Shown here piece by piece: positions 26,516 to 34,299 of a stretch of 64,000 nucleotides of DNA. Made by a program: the position numbers and the translations under genes. The stretch's first letter is position 1; each line of letters opens with the position of its first letter. The DNA lies in assembly GCA_900541235.1 (NCBI GenBank), contig UQIW01000006.1, positions 1 through 64,000 of the forward strand, written 5' to 3'. The notes beneath the pieces are model-generated. The model saw only the letters and a list, made by a program, of their open reading frames with translations, did no database searches and was not told where the DNA came from. Source of the stretch: an uncultured Collinsella sp. GTDB lineage: Bacteria > Actinomycetota > Coriobacteriia > Coriobacteriales > Coriobacteriaceae.

Positions 26516-28957
26516 CTACCCCAGCGAACGGTTAAGGGAGCCGAGCTCGTCGTTGCCCATGGTGCGCCACATTTGGAAGATGCAACCGCGTGCCAGGAAA
26601 AAGAAGCCGTTGTCGACCAGTTGCACAGCGGCATCTGCCAGCTGATTCGTCACGGCGGACACTGGCGGCAGCTCGAGTCCAGCCTTGCGGATGGTCTCGA
26701 CCGCCTCCTCGAACGTCGGAGGCTCGCTGACGCCCATCTCATTCATAAGGCCCTGCATTTCTTCCAGCGCGCTGCTGCCCGACTCCTCGCCGCGCGGCAC
26801 CAGACGGTAACAAGCCAGCGCCAGGTCGAGCTGATCGCAATTCCAATAGGCAAACGCCAAGCGATAGAACAGGTAGCCAATTGCAGAACGATCGCTGGCA
26901 ATACGTAGGCCGTGGCGCGCCACCTCGATAATCTCGTCAAAGCGCTCCAGACGCGCAAGCACGTTGATGAGCGCAAAGTGCGATTGCATGGACGAGCGCG
27001 CCAGATCGTAAAGATGGCGCACCTCGGGCAGCGCTCGTTCAAAGTCCTCTTGCTCGGCGTAAAAGCTGCAGATCTCGTGCTGGGCAAAGTACAGCGCATC
27101 GGGCGCACGAAGGATTCGCACAGAGCGGTCTTCTTCCAACACCGGTAGCACCATGCGTACCAGCTGGTTATCGCAAAACTGCGTTTGAACCGGACCTGTC
27201 GCCAAAAGCTCGGCGACAGCGCACTTAGCCTCCAACTCCTCGACAAGACGGGAAAAGCCTTCAAAAGCACCTGTACGGTCGACTTTTGCCTGCTCGCGCA
27301 ATTCAACAACACGGGCCACGTATGGGTCGTCGTCCTCTTCCATGACCTCCAACTCGTCAGCCGTATCGGCAAGCAGCAGATCGCGCAGCGCCGGCGGCAG
27401 CGTGCGATGGTCATCACGCGGACGAGCATGAACCTCCGCAGGCTCAATCGTCTCCGGAGCGGTTGACTCATACGCCTCAAGCACACGCTTGCACGGCATA
27501 TCGTCCATGTCCATGCTCTCAAGATCCTTGGCGACAGGCACGCAATCGGCCAGATAGGCCGCGCGCTCAAAGAAATACGTTGCGACAACACGCTCGCCCT
27601 GCTCACCGTCGGGAGCAGCAATCTGCACGTAGCAGCGCGTGATGCAGGTGCCCGCGGCAAAACACGCTGCCGCAAGCGTGAGTGCCACGCGCGCATCGTG
27701 CTCCGCGGCCCAGATCGCGCGCGTGTCCTCGTCCAGCTCGCGCCAGGCGTCATCTTGAGCGTCGTATTCACGTTGCGGCATGGCATCAACGACAGACTGC
27801 CCAAACCGAACGAGCATAATCCCCTCGGCAACGTTTGCCCGATAGGTATAGTCGAGCCGCGTGACCACGTTGAGCGCCTCAACGATTCGCGCAAAACGGG
27901 TGCGCACGTCCCACTCGCCGCCCGGCTGGCAAGCCACCGTACCCGGTTTGCCCCACGGGTTATCGCTCGAGGCCGTATCGAGCAGTCGGGGAACATCGTT
28001 GGTCGTCTTGGCGATATGCCACGCATCAAAGAGCGCGCAGCCCTCAAGGCTCGGCGAGGATGCCGCAGGGGCCAATCCAGCCCCGATGCGCTCAAAGATG
28101 CCGGAGAGGCGGTTGAGACGACACTCGATGGCGAGCAGCGTGTCAATCTCGTCCTGGTCTAGCAGACTACGATCAAAATTGAGATAGAACAGCTTTGAGC
28201 GATCGATGCGAGCCAGGCTCATCTCGGACTTGGCGGCGATGGTGCGCAGGCGGGGCAAGTCAATTTCGCTCATAAGGGCGGCGGCATAGCGCTCAATGCC
28301 ACTTGGATTATCCGTATGGTCAATGCGGTAGAGCAACGTTTCGATTGCATCGGGCAGCGGCGTGGAATCAAAACCCAGCAGTACCTCAACCGGCTCGGGG
28401 AGTTTTACAAGTTTGATTTTGTCGACGGCATTTTTCATACCCTCGTCGAGGCCGTCGCCGCCTGCCGTGTCTGAGACAGCGTTTTCAGAATCGGCGAATA
28501 TCACGTAACGCAAGAACATCGAGGCCATGAACTCGCCGTAGCGAAGGCTGCGCGTCGAATTCCACGTCTCGCGATCGGATTGTTCGCGCATGGTGCCTTC
28601 GGGAGAGCCGATGACTCGCGCCCGGGAGCGCATCGTCCCATCGGTACCCCTGACTGCAATCTCACCGATGTTGGAATCGGACTCGTCAAGAATCAGCTGC
28701 ATGTCGGGATCGTCGGGCAGCGATACTTCGTTAACGGGACGGTCCACCTTATAGACCTCACCCGAAACGCTCACGTAGCCCAAAAGCGACACATGGCTTT
28801 TGCCGACGAATTCGACGACATAGCATGATTCATGCGGGTCCTCGCCAAAGAGCTTCCAAACCACGCCATACGAGCGTCCCGCAGGCTGCTCGGGCATGGC
28901 CGGAAAGCGCTTTTTGGGATCAAGAAACCTGAGCTTGTATGTCGGACGCTCTGCCAC
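26516..28957 (-). CDS. Large TPR-containing protein of unknown function
   Basis: 813 residues, soluble, acidic, no signal peptide or membrane helix. I do not recognise the N-terminal 600 residues. The C-terminal third (about 640-760) looks like tetratricopeptide repeats, e.g. ALYFAQHEICSFYAEQEDFERALPEV, HFALINVLARLERFDEIIEV and AIGYLFYRLAFAYWNCDQLDLAL, with the usual small/aromatic spacing. A very acidic linker (ELEVMEEDDDPY) lies near 545-556. Start GTG 28957 has AGGGTGA six bases upstream. Stands alone between tRNA-Ser and the tRNA-Arg repeat region. Possibly a protein-interaction or stress scaffold; no specific role can be claimed. Confidence 0.75.
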   Translation of the reverse strand: MAERPTYKLRFLDPKKRFPAMPEQPAGRSYGVVWKLFGEDPHESCYVVEFVGKSHVSLLGYVSVSGEVYKVDRPVNEVSLPDDPDMQLILDESDSNIGEIAVRGTDGTMRSRARVIGSPEGTMREQSDRETWNSTRSLRYGEFMASMFLRYVIFADSENAVSDTAGGDGLDEGMKNAVDKIKLVKLPEPVEVLLGFDSTPLPDAIETLLYRIDHTDNPSGIERYAAALMSEIDLPRLRTIAAKSEMSLARIDRSKLFYLNFDRSLLDQDEIDTLLAIECRLNRLSGIFERIGAGLAPAASSPSLEGCALFDAWHIAKTTNDVPRLLDTASSDNPWGKPGTVACQPGGEWDVRTRFARIVEALNVVTRLDYTYRANVAEGIMLVRFGQSVVDAMPQREYDAQDDAWRELDEDTRAIWAAEHDARVALTLAAACFAAGTCITRCYVQIAAPDGEQGERVVATYFFERAAYLADCVPVAKDLESMDMDDMPCKRVLEAYESTAPETIEPAEVHARPRDDHRTLPPALRDLLLADTADELEVMEEDDDPYVARVVELREQAKVDRTGAFEGFSRLVEELEAKCAVAELLATGPVQTQFCDNQLVRMVLPVLEEDRSVRILRAPDALYFAQHEICSFYAEQEDFERALPEVRHLYDLARSSMQSHFALINVLARLERFDEIIEVARHGLRIASDRSAIGYLFYRLAFAYWNCDQLDLALACYRLVPRGEESGSSALEEMQGLMNEMGVSEPPTFEEAVETIRKAGLELPPVSAVTNQLADAAVQLVDNGFFFLARGCIFQMWRTMGNDELGSLNRSLG

Positions 28958-29059
28958 GAAATATCACCCTAATCGGTCGTCTAAAGAAAGAGCGCGCCAC
29001 GGGCTCACCGAGGCGCATACTCGAAATCTTACACGAGTCGATGAGAAATAGTCCCCTTT

Positions 29060-29149
29060 GACCGAGGCTCGAACCCATGCGGCGTCCGCCTAAAAGAAAA
29101 GCCCCCGTTGCCGGAGGCTTCAAGTTCAATTGGTGCGGCGTATAGGATT
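29060..29149 (-). repeat. Distal copy of the tRNA-Arg 3' end plus terminator
   Basis: 90 bp matching 29250-29339 at an offset of exactly 190 bp. It has GACCGAGGCTCGAACCCATGC (T-arm-like, opposite sense), the AAAAGCCCCCGTTGCCGGAGG terminator copy, and TGGTGCGGCGTATAGGATT, the last 19 bases of tRNA-Arg with CCA. The 5' edge joins a GGGGAC motif (29050-29055). 28958-29059 otherwise holds only the promoter region of the TPR gene. Confidence 0.85.
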
Positions 29150-29249
29150 CCGCGCATCCGCTGCGCGGATCCGCACCGGCTTCGCCCGCCTGCCGGCGTG
29201 CTCGCCCGCTCGCTAAAAACGCTCCGCGTTTTCTTGACGCCCGCGCCTC
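29150..29249. mobile_element. 100-bp hairpin-rich insert at the tRNA-Arg locus
   Basis: Lies exactly between the two 90-bp repeats. Contains ATCCGCTGCGCGGAT, CCGGC...GCCGG and AAAACGCTCCGCGTTTT hairpins. Nearly the same sequence as 34129-34228 at tRNA-Leu after a 2-base shift. It does not encode a protein. Confidence 0.65.
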
Positions 29250-29289
29250 GACCGAGGTTCGAATCCATGCAGTGCTTACGTAAAAGAAA

Positions 29290-29309
29290 AGCCCCCGTTG
29301 CCGGGAGCT
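29290..29309 (-). terminator. Terminator of tRNA-Arg
   Basis: Minus-strand AGCTCCCGGCAACGGGGGCT hairpin followed by TTTCTTTTA, 11 bases after the tRNA end. Confidence 0.8.
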
Positions 29310-29320
29310 TTAATCTCAAA

Positions 29321-29397
29321 TGGTGCGGCGTATAGGATTCGAACCTATGACGTTCTGATTCGTAGTCAGACCCTCTATCCAGCTGAGGTAACGCCGC
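29321..29397 (-). tRNA. tRNA-Arg (ACG)
   Basis: 77 nt with encoded CCA. Acceptor GCGGCGT/ACGCCGC, D-arm CCTCAGCTGGATAGAGG, anticodon loop CTACGAA (ACG, expected to be edited to ICG), T-arm CATAGGTTCGAATCCTATA. Reads CGU/CGC/CGA, matching the CGC-rich codon use of this genome. Confidence 0.97.
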
Positions 29398-29409
29398 AGC
29401 GCAAGACAT

Positions 29410-29438
29410 ATAAAACCACTTTAGCTTATTGGAGTCAA
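29410..29438 (-). promoter_or_regulatory. Promoter of tRNA-Arg
   Basis: TTGACT (29438-29433), 17-base spacer, TTTTAT (29415-29410), ending 12 bases before the tRNA 5' end. Confidence 0.65.
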
Positions 29439-29474
29439 GCACAATCTCAAACTTTTTTGTGGAACGCAGTTTTG

Positions 29475-29852
29475 TCATGCTGCTCCGCATATACCGCCGT
29501 TCCCCGTACGATCGATTGGCTTTTCGATCACGTCGAACTTAGCGTCAAGTTCCCTCAGGAGCGATCTCACCCGCTGGGCACAATCATAATCGGCAAACGA
29601 GATGCTCAGCATGCGCGCGACCTGGTTGGAAGTCCCAACTCCATAGAAGTGCTCCAGCGCCACAAGTCCCTCGTGCGTCACAAAGGTCTCGACCACATGC
29701 GGCGACTCCTCAAAGCACCATTGTGTCAACGGACCCTCGCTCGTCTGTCGAACCACCAGGCCACCCATGCCAGACGGCTCACACGTTACAAGCAGGTACT
29801 CCCCGCCCTCGTCGCTCTCAAACAAAACCACCCGATCATCAAACAGCTCCAT
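29475..29852 (-). CDS. Conserved-looking hypothetical protein, 125 aa
   Basis: Not recognised. 125 residues, acidic, soluble, with alternating hydrophobic strands in the first half (VVLFESDEGGEYLLVTCEPSG, GGLVVRQTS) and a helical end (CAQRVRSLLRELDAKFDVIEK). The start is well supported: AAAGGGG five bases before ATG 29852, and composition matches the surrounding genes. Flanked by tRNA-Arg and serS, probably a single-gene unit. Confidence 0.65.
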   Translation of the reverse strand: MELFDDRVVLFESDEGGEYLLVTCEPSGMGGLVVRQTSEGPLTQWCFEESPHVVETFVTHEGLVALEHFYGVGTSNQVARMLSISFADYDCAQRVRSLLRELDAKFDVIEKPIDRTGNGGICGAA

Positions 29853-29979
29853 CGCGTCCCCTTTCTCTCGCTCTTATTTAGCAAAAGCATAGCAGGTAGA
29901 TGGCTGTATACAGAACAGTTGTTCGTGTGTTTTCTATTGAGCTGTCCGCACGGCATGGTATGGACCTGCGCACGAAATA

Positions 29980-30001
29980 GGGCGCCCCCGAAGGAGCGCC
30001 C
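29980..30001 (-). terminator. Terminator of serS
   Basis: Minus-strand GGGCGCTCC, TTCG loop, GGGGGCGCCC, 25 bases after the serS stop; weak T-run. Confidence 0.65.
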
Positions 30002-30025
30002 TTGCATATCCCCTATGCAGCCAAT

Positions 30026-31309
30026 TTACGCGACCGGCTCGATCTTCTCGAGACCGCCCATGTAAGGACGCAAGACCTCGGGGATCGTGATGGTGCCGTC
30101 GGCGTTCTGGTAGTTCTCCAGAATAGCGGCCATGGTGCGGCCGGCCGGCAAGCCGGAACCGTTGAGAGTGTGCAGGTAGCGCGAACCCTTGAAGTTCTCG
30201 GGGTCGCGATACTTGATGTTGGCGCGGCGAGCCTGGAAGTCACCGCAGTTGGAGCAGGAGCTGATCTCCTTGTAGGCGTTGTAGCTCGGCAGCCAAACCT
30301 CGACGTCGTAGGTCTGACGGGCAGAGAAGCCCAAGTCGCCGGTGCACAGGCTAATCACGCGATACGGAAGGCCCAGCTGCTGCAGCAGGTACTCGGCCTC
30401 GGCGGTCATGGTCTCGAGCTCCTCGTCGGACTCCTCCGGCTTAGCGAACTTGACCATCTCGACCTTGTCGAACTCGTGCTGACGGATGATGCCGCGGGTG
30501 TCGCGACCGGCGGAACCGGCCTCCTCGCGGAAGCAGGGGGTGAAGGCGGTGTAGCGGCGCGGCAGGGTGGCGGCATCGAGGACCTCGCCGGCGTGCAGAT
30601 TGGTGAGCACGACCTCGGCGGTGGGGATCAGGAAGTTGTCGCCCGAGACATGATAGGCGTCGTCCTCGAACTTGGGCAGCTGGCCCGTGCCGAACATAGT
30701 CTGACGCTTGACGACGATAGGCGGCCACCACTCCTTGAAGCCACGGCTGGTGTGCGTATCGAGGAAGAAGTTGATAAGGGCACGCTCCAGGCGGGCGCCG
30801 GCGCCACCGAGAACGGTAAAGCGGCTGCCGGAGAGCTTGTTGCCACGCTCGAAGTCGAGGATGTCCAGATCGGTGCCCAGATCCCAGTGCGGCTTAAAGT
30901 CGAAGTCGAACTCGCGCGGGGTGCCCCAGCGGCGACGCTCGATGTTCTCGTCCTCGTCCTTACCGTACGGCGTGGCCTCGCAAGGAATGTTGGGCAGGTG
31001 AGCCATGAAGTCGTACTGCTCCTGCTCGAGGGCGGTACGACGCTCGGCCAGACCGTCAATCTTCTCGTTGACGGCGCGCACGGCCTCCTTGGCAGCCTCG
31101 GCCTCGTCCTTCTTGCCCTCCTTCATCAGGGCGCCGATCTTCTTGGACTCGGCATTACGCGTAGCCTGGAGCTCCTCGACCTCGGTGATGACGGCACGGC
31201 GCTCGTCGTCGAGCTCAAAGAACTTCTCGCGATCCCAAGACGTCTGGCGGTTAGCCATGGCGACATCGATGGCATCGGGGTTCTCGCGAACAAACTTGAT
31301 ATCAAGCAT
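30026..31309 (-). CDS. serS: Seryl-tRNA synthetase
   Basis: Class II synthetase charging tRNA-Ser, 427 residues. The N-terminal coiled-coil arm that binds the long variable arm of tRNA-Ser spans about 25-100 (charged, Glu/Lys/Arg/Ala-rich). Catalytic motifs: TAEVVLTNLHAGEVLD, FREEAGSAGRDTRGIIRQHEFDKVEM (motif 2; conserved Arg), and GSGLPAGRTMAAILENYQN (motif 3). Start: ATG 31309 with GGAGG five bases upstream; a longer frame would begin inside the leader. Divergent from a small membrane-peptide gene. Confidence 0.97.
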   Translation of the reverse strand: MLDIKFVRENPDAIDVAMANRQTSWDREKFFELDDERRAVITEVEELQATRNAESKKIGALMKEGKKDEAEAAKEAVRAVNEKIDGLAERRTALEQEQYDFMAHLPNIPCEATPYGKDEDENIERRRWGTPREFDFDFKPHWDLGTDLDILDFERGNKLSGSRFTVLGGAGARLERALINFFLDTHTSRGFKEWWPPIVVKRQTMFGTGQLPKFEDDAYHVSGDNFLIPTAEVVLTNLHAGEVLDAATLPRRYTAFTPCFREEAGSAGRDTRGIIRQHEFDKVEMVKFAKPEESDEELETMTAEAEYLLQQLGLPYRVISLCTGDLGFSARQTYDVEVWLPSYNAYKEISSCSNCGDFQARRANIKYRDPENFKGSRYLHTLNGSGLPAGRTMAAILENYQNADGTITIPEVLRPYMGGLEKIEPVA

Positions 31310-31365
31310 TAGATCCTCCGGCGATATACATTCCATTTAGGTTGCAACCTTGTACATGTATGGGC

Positions 31366-31377
31366 AAGTATATACTT
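31366..31377. promoter_or_regulatory. Palindromic -10 region between serS and the small membrane gene
   Basis: AAGTATATACTT is a perfect palindrome and provides TATACT/TATATA on both strands. TTGTAC lies 15 bases before TATACT on the plus strand, and TTGGGT about 16 bases before TATATA on the minus strand. This would be a shared divergent promoter. Confidence 0.4.
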
Positions 31378-31420
31378 ATGAGCGTTTACGACCCAACTCA
31401 ACTACGCAAGAAGGCACCCA

Positions 31421-31594
31421 ATGGACGCAGTTTTTTCCTTTTTGTTTGGCACCCGCACCGGTTTTGCCATCCTTTTCGCCGGCGGCATCCTGTTATTTGC
31501 GATTCTTGCCTTTGTAATGGAGAAGCGTACCCATAAGATGTACGTCGACCGCGGACCCAAGTCCGAGGATGAGGAAGACAGCTTCTGGGACTAA
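31421..31594 (+). CDS. Small membrane protein, 57 aa
   Basis: Unrecognised small protein with strong support as a gene: AAGAAGG six bases before ATG 31421, one long hydrophobic helix (about residues 13-32, TGFAILFAGGILLFAILAFV), a short basic stretch (EKRTHK) predicting a cytoplasmic C-terminus, and an acidic tail (KSEDEEDSFWD). TAA lies at 31592-31594. A 160-bp palindrome begins at the stop codon and contains a perfect terminator. The size and topology resemble short membrane regulators; no function can be assigned. Confidence 0.7.
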   Translation: MDAVFSFLFGTRTGFAILFAGGILLFAILAFVMEKRTHKMYVDRGPKSEDEEDSFWD

Positions 31595-31751
31595 CCTGCC
31601 AAAAAGGGCCAGGTTTATTTTGGTCGGTTTTATCTGGGCAAACGCAAGCGCCCCGCAACTGGAATTGAGCCAGTTGCGGGGCGCTTTTCGCACATACGAC
31701 AAAACCGCAGGAAAAACCTGCCAAAATAAACCTGTCCCTAAATGGCAGGTT
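31593..31751. repeat. Very long imperfect palindrome with GGGAC core and internal terminator
   Basis: Outer arms AACCTGCCA...AGGTTTATTTTGG (31593 onward) and their complement ending GGCAGGTT (31751) pair with mismatches, and pairing extends to a central perfect stem AAGCGCCCCGCAACTGG / CCAGTTGCGGGGCGCTT with T-rich flank. It runs from the stop of the small gene to the stop of proC, so it can terminate both convergent genes. Confidence 0.75.
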
Positions 31752-32522
31752 TTACTGGAGAGTTGCGTCGATTGCCTTGACCAGGGCACTGCGCATGCCG
31801 GCATCCTCGAGCGCAACGACGCCCTTGATGGTGGCGCCACCGGGCGAGCATACGGCATCCTTCATCGCCGCAGGATGCTGACCAGTTGAAAGCTGCAACT
31901 TTGCCGTACCTAGCACCATCTGGCTCACAATGCGATAGGCATCGGCACGCGGGATACCGTGCTTGACCGCCGCATCGCCCAGGGCCTCGATTGCCATAGC
32001 GACAAATGCCGGAGCGCAACCACCCACCGTGCCGCCCACGAACAGCAGGCTCGTATCAAGCTCGACCACCGCACCGAGCTTGCCAAGCAGATCAAGCACC
32101 ACGGCGCTCTGCTCATCACTAAGCGTGGAAGCCTTCTCGCAAGCGATGACGCCCTCGCCCACCGAAACCGGTGTGTTGGGCACCGTCGAGATATGCGCGA
32201 CGCCCGGCAGGACCTGCTCCCACTTGGCACTGTCCCAGGTCCAGGCAACCGACAGAACGACCTTTTTGGCAAGAGCATCCTTGAGCGGGGCGAATACCTT
32301 CTCGATCATGTACGGTTTGACCGCAGCGACCACGATATCGGATGCGGCGACAACCTCGGCGGCATCGTGGCAGGCGACCATGCCGCGCGCCTCGCAGCGC
32401 TCAACCAGTGCGTCGTAGCGACCCGCGCAGGCGCACATGTCGCTCGCAGCTACACCGGCAGCGATCCAGCCATCGGCCATAGCGCTCGCCATATTGCCAA
32501 AACCGACAAATCCAATCTTCAT
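31752..32522 (-). CDS. proC: Pyrroline-5-carboxylate reductase
   Basis: Last step of proline synthesis: reduces 1-pyrroline-5-carboxylate with NAD(P)H. 256 residues; N-terminal Rossmann motif GFVGFGNMASAM, VVAAVKP, the conserved middle HISTVPNTPVSVGEGV, and the C-terminal helical dimer domain with FVAMAIEALGDAAVKHGIPRADA and SPGGATIKGVVALE. ATG 32522 has AGAGGA upstream. A little shorter than the common 265-275 residues but complete. Confidence 0.95.
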   Translation of the reverse strand: MKIGFVGFGNMASAMADGWIAAGVAASDMCACAGRYDALVERCEARGMVACHDAAEVVAASDIVVAAVKPYMIEKVFAPLKDALAKKVVLSVAWTWDSAKWEQVLPGVAHISTVPNTPVSVGEGVIACEKASTLSDEQSAVVLDLLGKLGAVVELDTSLLFVGGTVGGCAPAFVAMAIEALGDAAVKHGIPRADAYRIVSQMVLGTAKLQLSTGQHPAAMKDAVCSPGGATIKGVVALEDAGMRSALVKAIDATLQ

Positions 32523-32595
32523 ATCTCATAGTCCTCTCAGACACGCTCTTCAAAACGAAAGCTATTGTCCCACGCCATTGTTTCGTATTGCCGAC

Positions 32596-33066
32596 CTATT
32601 TGTGATACGGCTCGCCACGGCTGATCTTGCAGGCGCGGTAGATTTGCTCCAGCAGCACCACGCGCGCCAAGTTATGCGGCAAGGTAATGCGTCCAAAGCT
32701 GAGCATCTCGTCGGCGCGGGCGCGCACCTCATCGCTCACGCCGTCCGAACCGCCAATCACAAAGGCGATGTCGCTGCTGCCTCGCAGCATAAGATCGTCG
32801 AGCCTCGCCGAGAGCTCCTCACTCGAACGCTCCTTGCCCTCGATAGCCAGCAGGATCACATGCGCTCGAGACGGCAATGCAGCAAGAATTGCCGCCCCCT
32901 CCTTGTCGCGCGCGGCATCCACGCCGCCCGCCTTAGCCGGGTCGATATCGGCCACCTCGCGGATATCCACCTTGGCATAGGCGCCTAGGCGCTTGGTGTA
33001 CTCAGCGCACGCGTCCTTCCAAAAGCGCTCTTTGAGCTTGCCAACACAAACGACGGTGTATTTCAC
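32596..33066 (-). CDS. rlmH: 23S rRNA (pseudouridine1915-N3)-methyltransferase RlmH
   Basis: SPOUT-family methyltransferase that modifies helix 69 of 23S rRNA. 156 residues, normal length. Signatures: VGKLKERFWKDACAEYTKRL at the N-terminus, LLAIEGKERSSEELSARLDDL, the SAM-knot FVIGGSDGVSDEV and the C-terminal LPHNLARVVLLEQIYRACKI with GEPYHK. Start GTG 33066 with AAAGGAG nine bases upstream, inside the end of the SPFH gene; the two are coupled. Confidence 0.97.
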   Translation of the reverse strand: MKYTVVCVGKLKERFWKDACAEYTKRLGAYAKVDIREVADIDPAKAGGVDAARDKEGAAILAALPSRAHVILLAIEGKERSSEELSARLDDLMLRGSSDIAFVIGGSDGVSDEVRARADEMLSFGRITLPHNLARVVLLEQIYRACKISRGEPYHK

Positions 33067-33072
33067 GCGTGC

Positions 33073-34011
33073 CTACTCCTTTGACTCGTTCTGAACCTTA
33101 CCGGCAGCCAGCATCTGCTCGAACATAGAGGCCGACTGCGAAAAGTCGCTCGGCAGCACGACCGTCGAGGTTTTACCCGTGCGAGCGAACTCCGTCATCA
33201 TCTCGGACCACTGCGTAAACATGAACAGTTGGTTGGCCTCGTCATTGCCGACACCCGTCTCCTGGATGATCTCGAGCGAATCTTTGATACCCAGTGCAAT
33301 GGCCTTGCGCTGGTTGGCGATGCCCTCGCCCGCCTTTTCCATAGCCTCGGCCTCGGCGGTCGCCTCGGTGACGCGCTTGATGCGGTCGGCCTCGGCGAGC
33401 TCCTGTGCCGCAGCGCGCTTGCGCTGGGCGGCGTTGATGTCGTTCATGGAGTTCTCGACCTCGGTCGGCAGTGCGATTTTGGTGATGAGCGTCGACACGA
33501 GGGTGAAGCCGTAGGCGGCCATCTGCTCGGAAACGGTAGCGTTGACGTCCTTGGCGATGTCATCCTTCTTGGCAAAGACCTCATCGAGTGTGTAGACGGG
33601 AATCGAAGAGCGCAGGGCGTCGGTGATGAAGTCACGCATCTGGTCGACGGGCTCCTGCAGCATGTAGTAGCTCTTGTAGATACCCGAATCTGCCGGGCCA
33701 GCACCCATGTCATAGCTCACGTGGTACTGAGCAGAGACCTCGAGGCCGATGGTCACATTATCCTGGGTCTTAACGTCGATACCAAAACCGTTTTTCATGG
33801 TGCGCAGACTCACCGTGGCGGCTTTGCGGTCGATCACGGGCACCTTCATGTGGAAGCCCGCGTTGACGATGCGGTTAAACTTGCCCAGACGCTCGATGAT
33901 CACGGCATGCTGTTGTTCAACGACATAGCAGGCGTTGGGAAGCAGCAGCAACAAAATGATGATGGGAATCAAAAGGCTCGTAAGGGCGGCAATGATACCG
34001 GACAACAGCAT
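33073..34011 (-). CDS. SPFH/Band 7 (stomatin-like) membrane protein
   Basis: 312 residues: one N-terminal membrane helix (about 5-27), then the SPFH domain (EQQHAVIIERLGKFNRIVNAGFHMKVPVID, SLRTMKNGFGIDVKTQDNVTIG) and a long Ala/Glu/Lys-rich coiled coil (RKRAAAQELAEADRIKRVTEATAEAEAME). Proteins of this type form membrane-microdomain scaffolds or modulate FtsH-like proteases. Start ATG 34011 with AGAGGAG a few bases upstream. It precedes rlmH; the tRNA-Leu element lies immediately upstream, so its promoter would sit within or next to that repeat. Confidence 0.88.
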   Translation of the reverse strand: MLLSGIIAALTSLLIPIIILLLLLPNACYVVEQQHAVIIERLGKFNRIVNAGFHMKVPVIDRKAATVSLRTMKNGFGIDVKTQDNVTIGLEVSAQYHVSYDMGAGPADSGIYKSYYMLQEPVDQMRDFITDALRSSIPVYTLDEVFAKKDDIAKDVNATVSEQMAAYGFTLVSTLITKIALPTEVENSMNDINAAQRKRAAAQELAEADRIKRVTEATAEAEAMEKAGEGIANQRKAIALGIKDSLEIIQETGVGNDEANQLFMFTQWSEMMTEFARTGKTSTVVLPSDFSQSASMFEQMLAAGKVQNESKE

Positions 34012-34068
34012 GGTCTCTCCTCTGATAGGCACACGTTGGCATTAGGATACCCGTCCAAGGAGATTGTG

Positions 34069-34128
34069 CATAACAAAAAAGCCCCCATTGCTGGGAGCTC
34101 TTTCATTTAATGGTGCGGGCGAAAGGAC
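34069..34128 (-). repeat. Distal copy of the tRNA-Leu 3' end plus terminator
   Basis: 60 bp matching 34258-34317 with two mismatches at an offset of 189 bp. Contains the terminator copy and TGGTGCGGGCGAAAGGAC, the last 18 bases of tRNA-Leu with CCA. It abuts the 5' region of the SPFH gene. Confidence 0.88.
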
Positions 34129-34228
34129 GTCCGCGTATCCGCTGCGCGGATCCGCACCGGCTTCGCCCGCCTGCCGGCGGACTCGCCAGCTCGCTAAAAA
34201 CGCTCCGCGTTTTCTTTACGCTCGCTCC
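34129..34228. mobile_element. 100-bp hairpin-rich insert at the tRNA-Leu locus
   Basis: Nearly identical to the insert at tRNA-Arg: ATCCGCTGCGCGGAT, CCGGCTTCGCC...TGCCGG and AAAACGCTCCGCGTTTT in the same order. Followed by GCAGGTTCAAGTCCCTGC (34232-34249), a T-arm-like sequence in the opposite sense to tRNA-Leu. Confidence 0.65.
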
Positions 34229-34268
34229 TTCGCAGGTTCAAGTCCCTGCGATGGGCTCATAACAAAAA

Positions 34269-34288
34269 AGCTCCCATCGCTGGGAGCT
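34269..34288 (-). terminator. Terminator of tRNA-Leu
   Basis: Minus-strand AGCTCCCAGCGATGGGAGCT hairpin followed by TTTTTTG, 11 bases past the tRNA end. Confidence 0.9.
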
Positions 34289-34299
34289 CTTTCATTTAA

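Noticed and set aside
31342..31536. 64-codon plus frame overlapping the small membrane gene
   Set aside because: Different frame; the peptide is His/Arg/Pro-rich and has no ribosome site, whereas the 57-residue frame has both a site and a clear helix.
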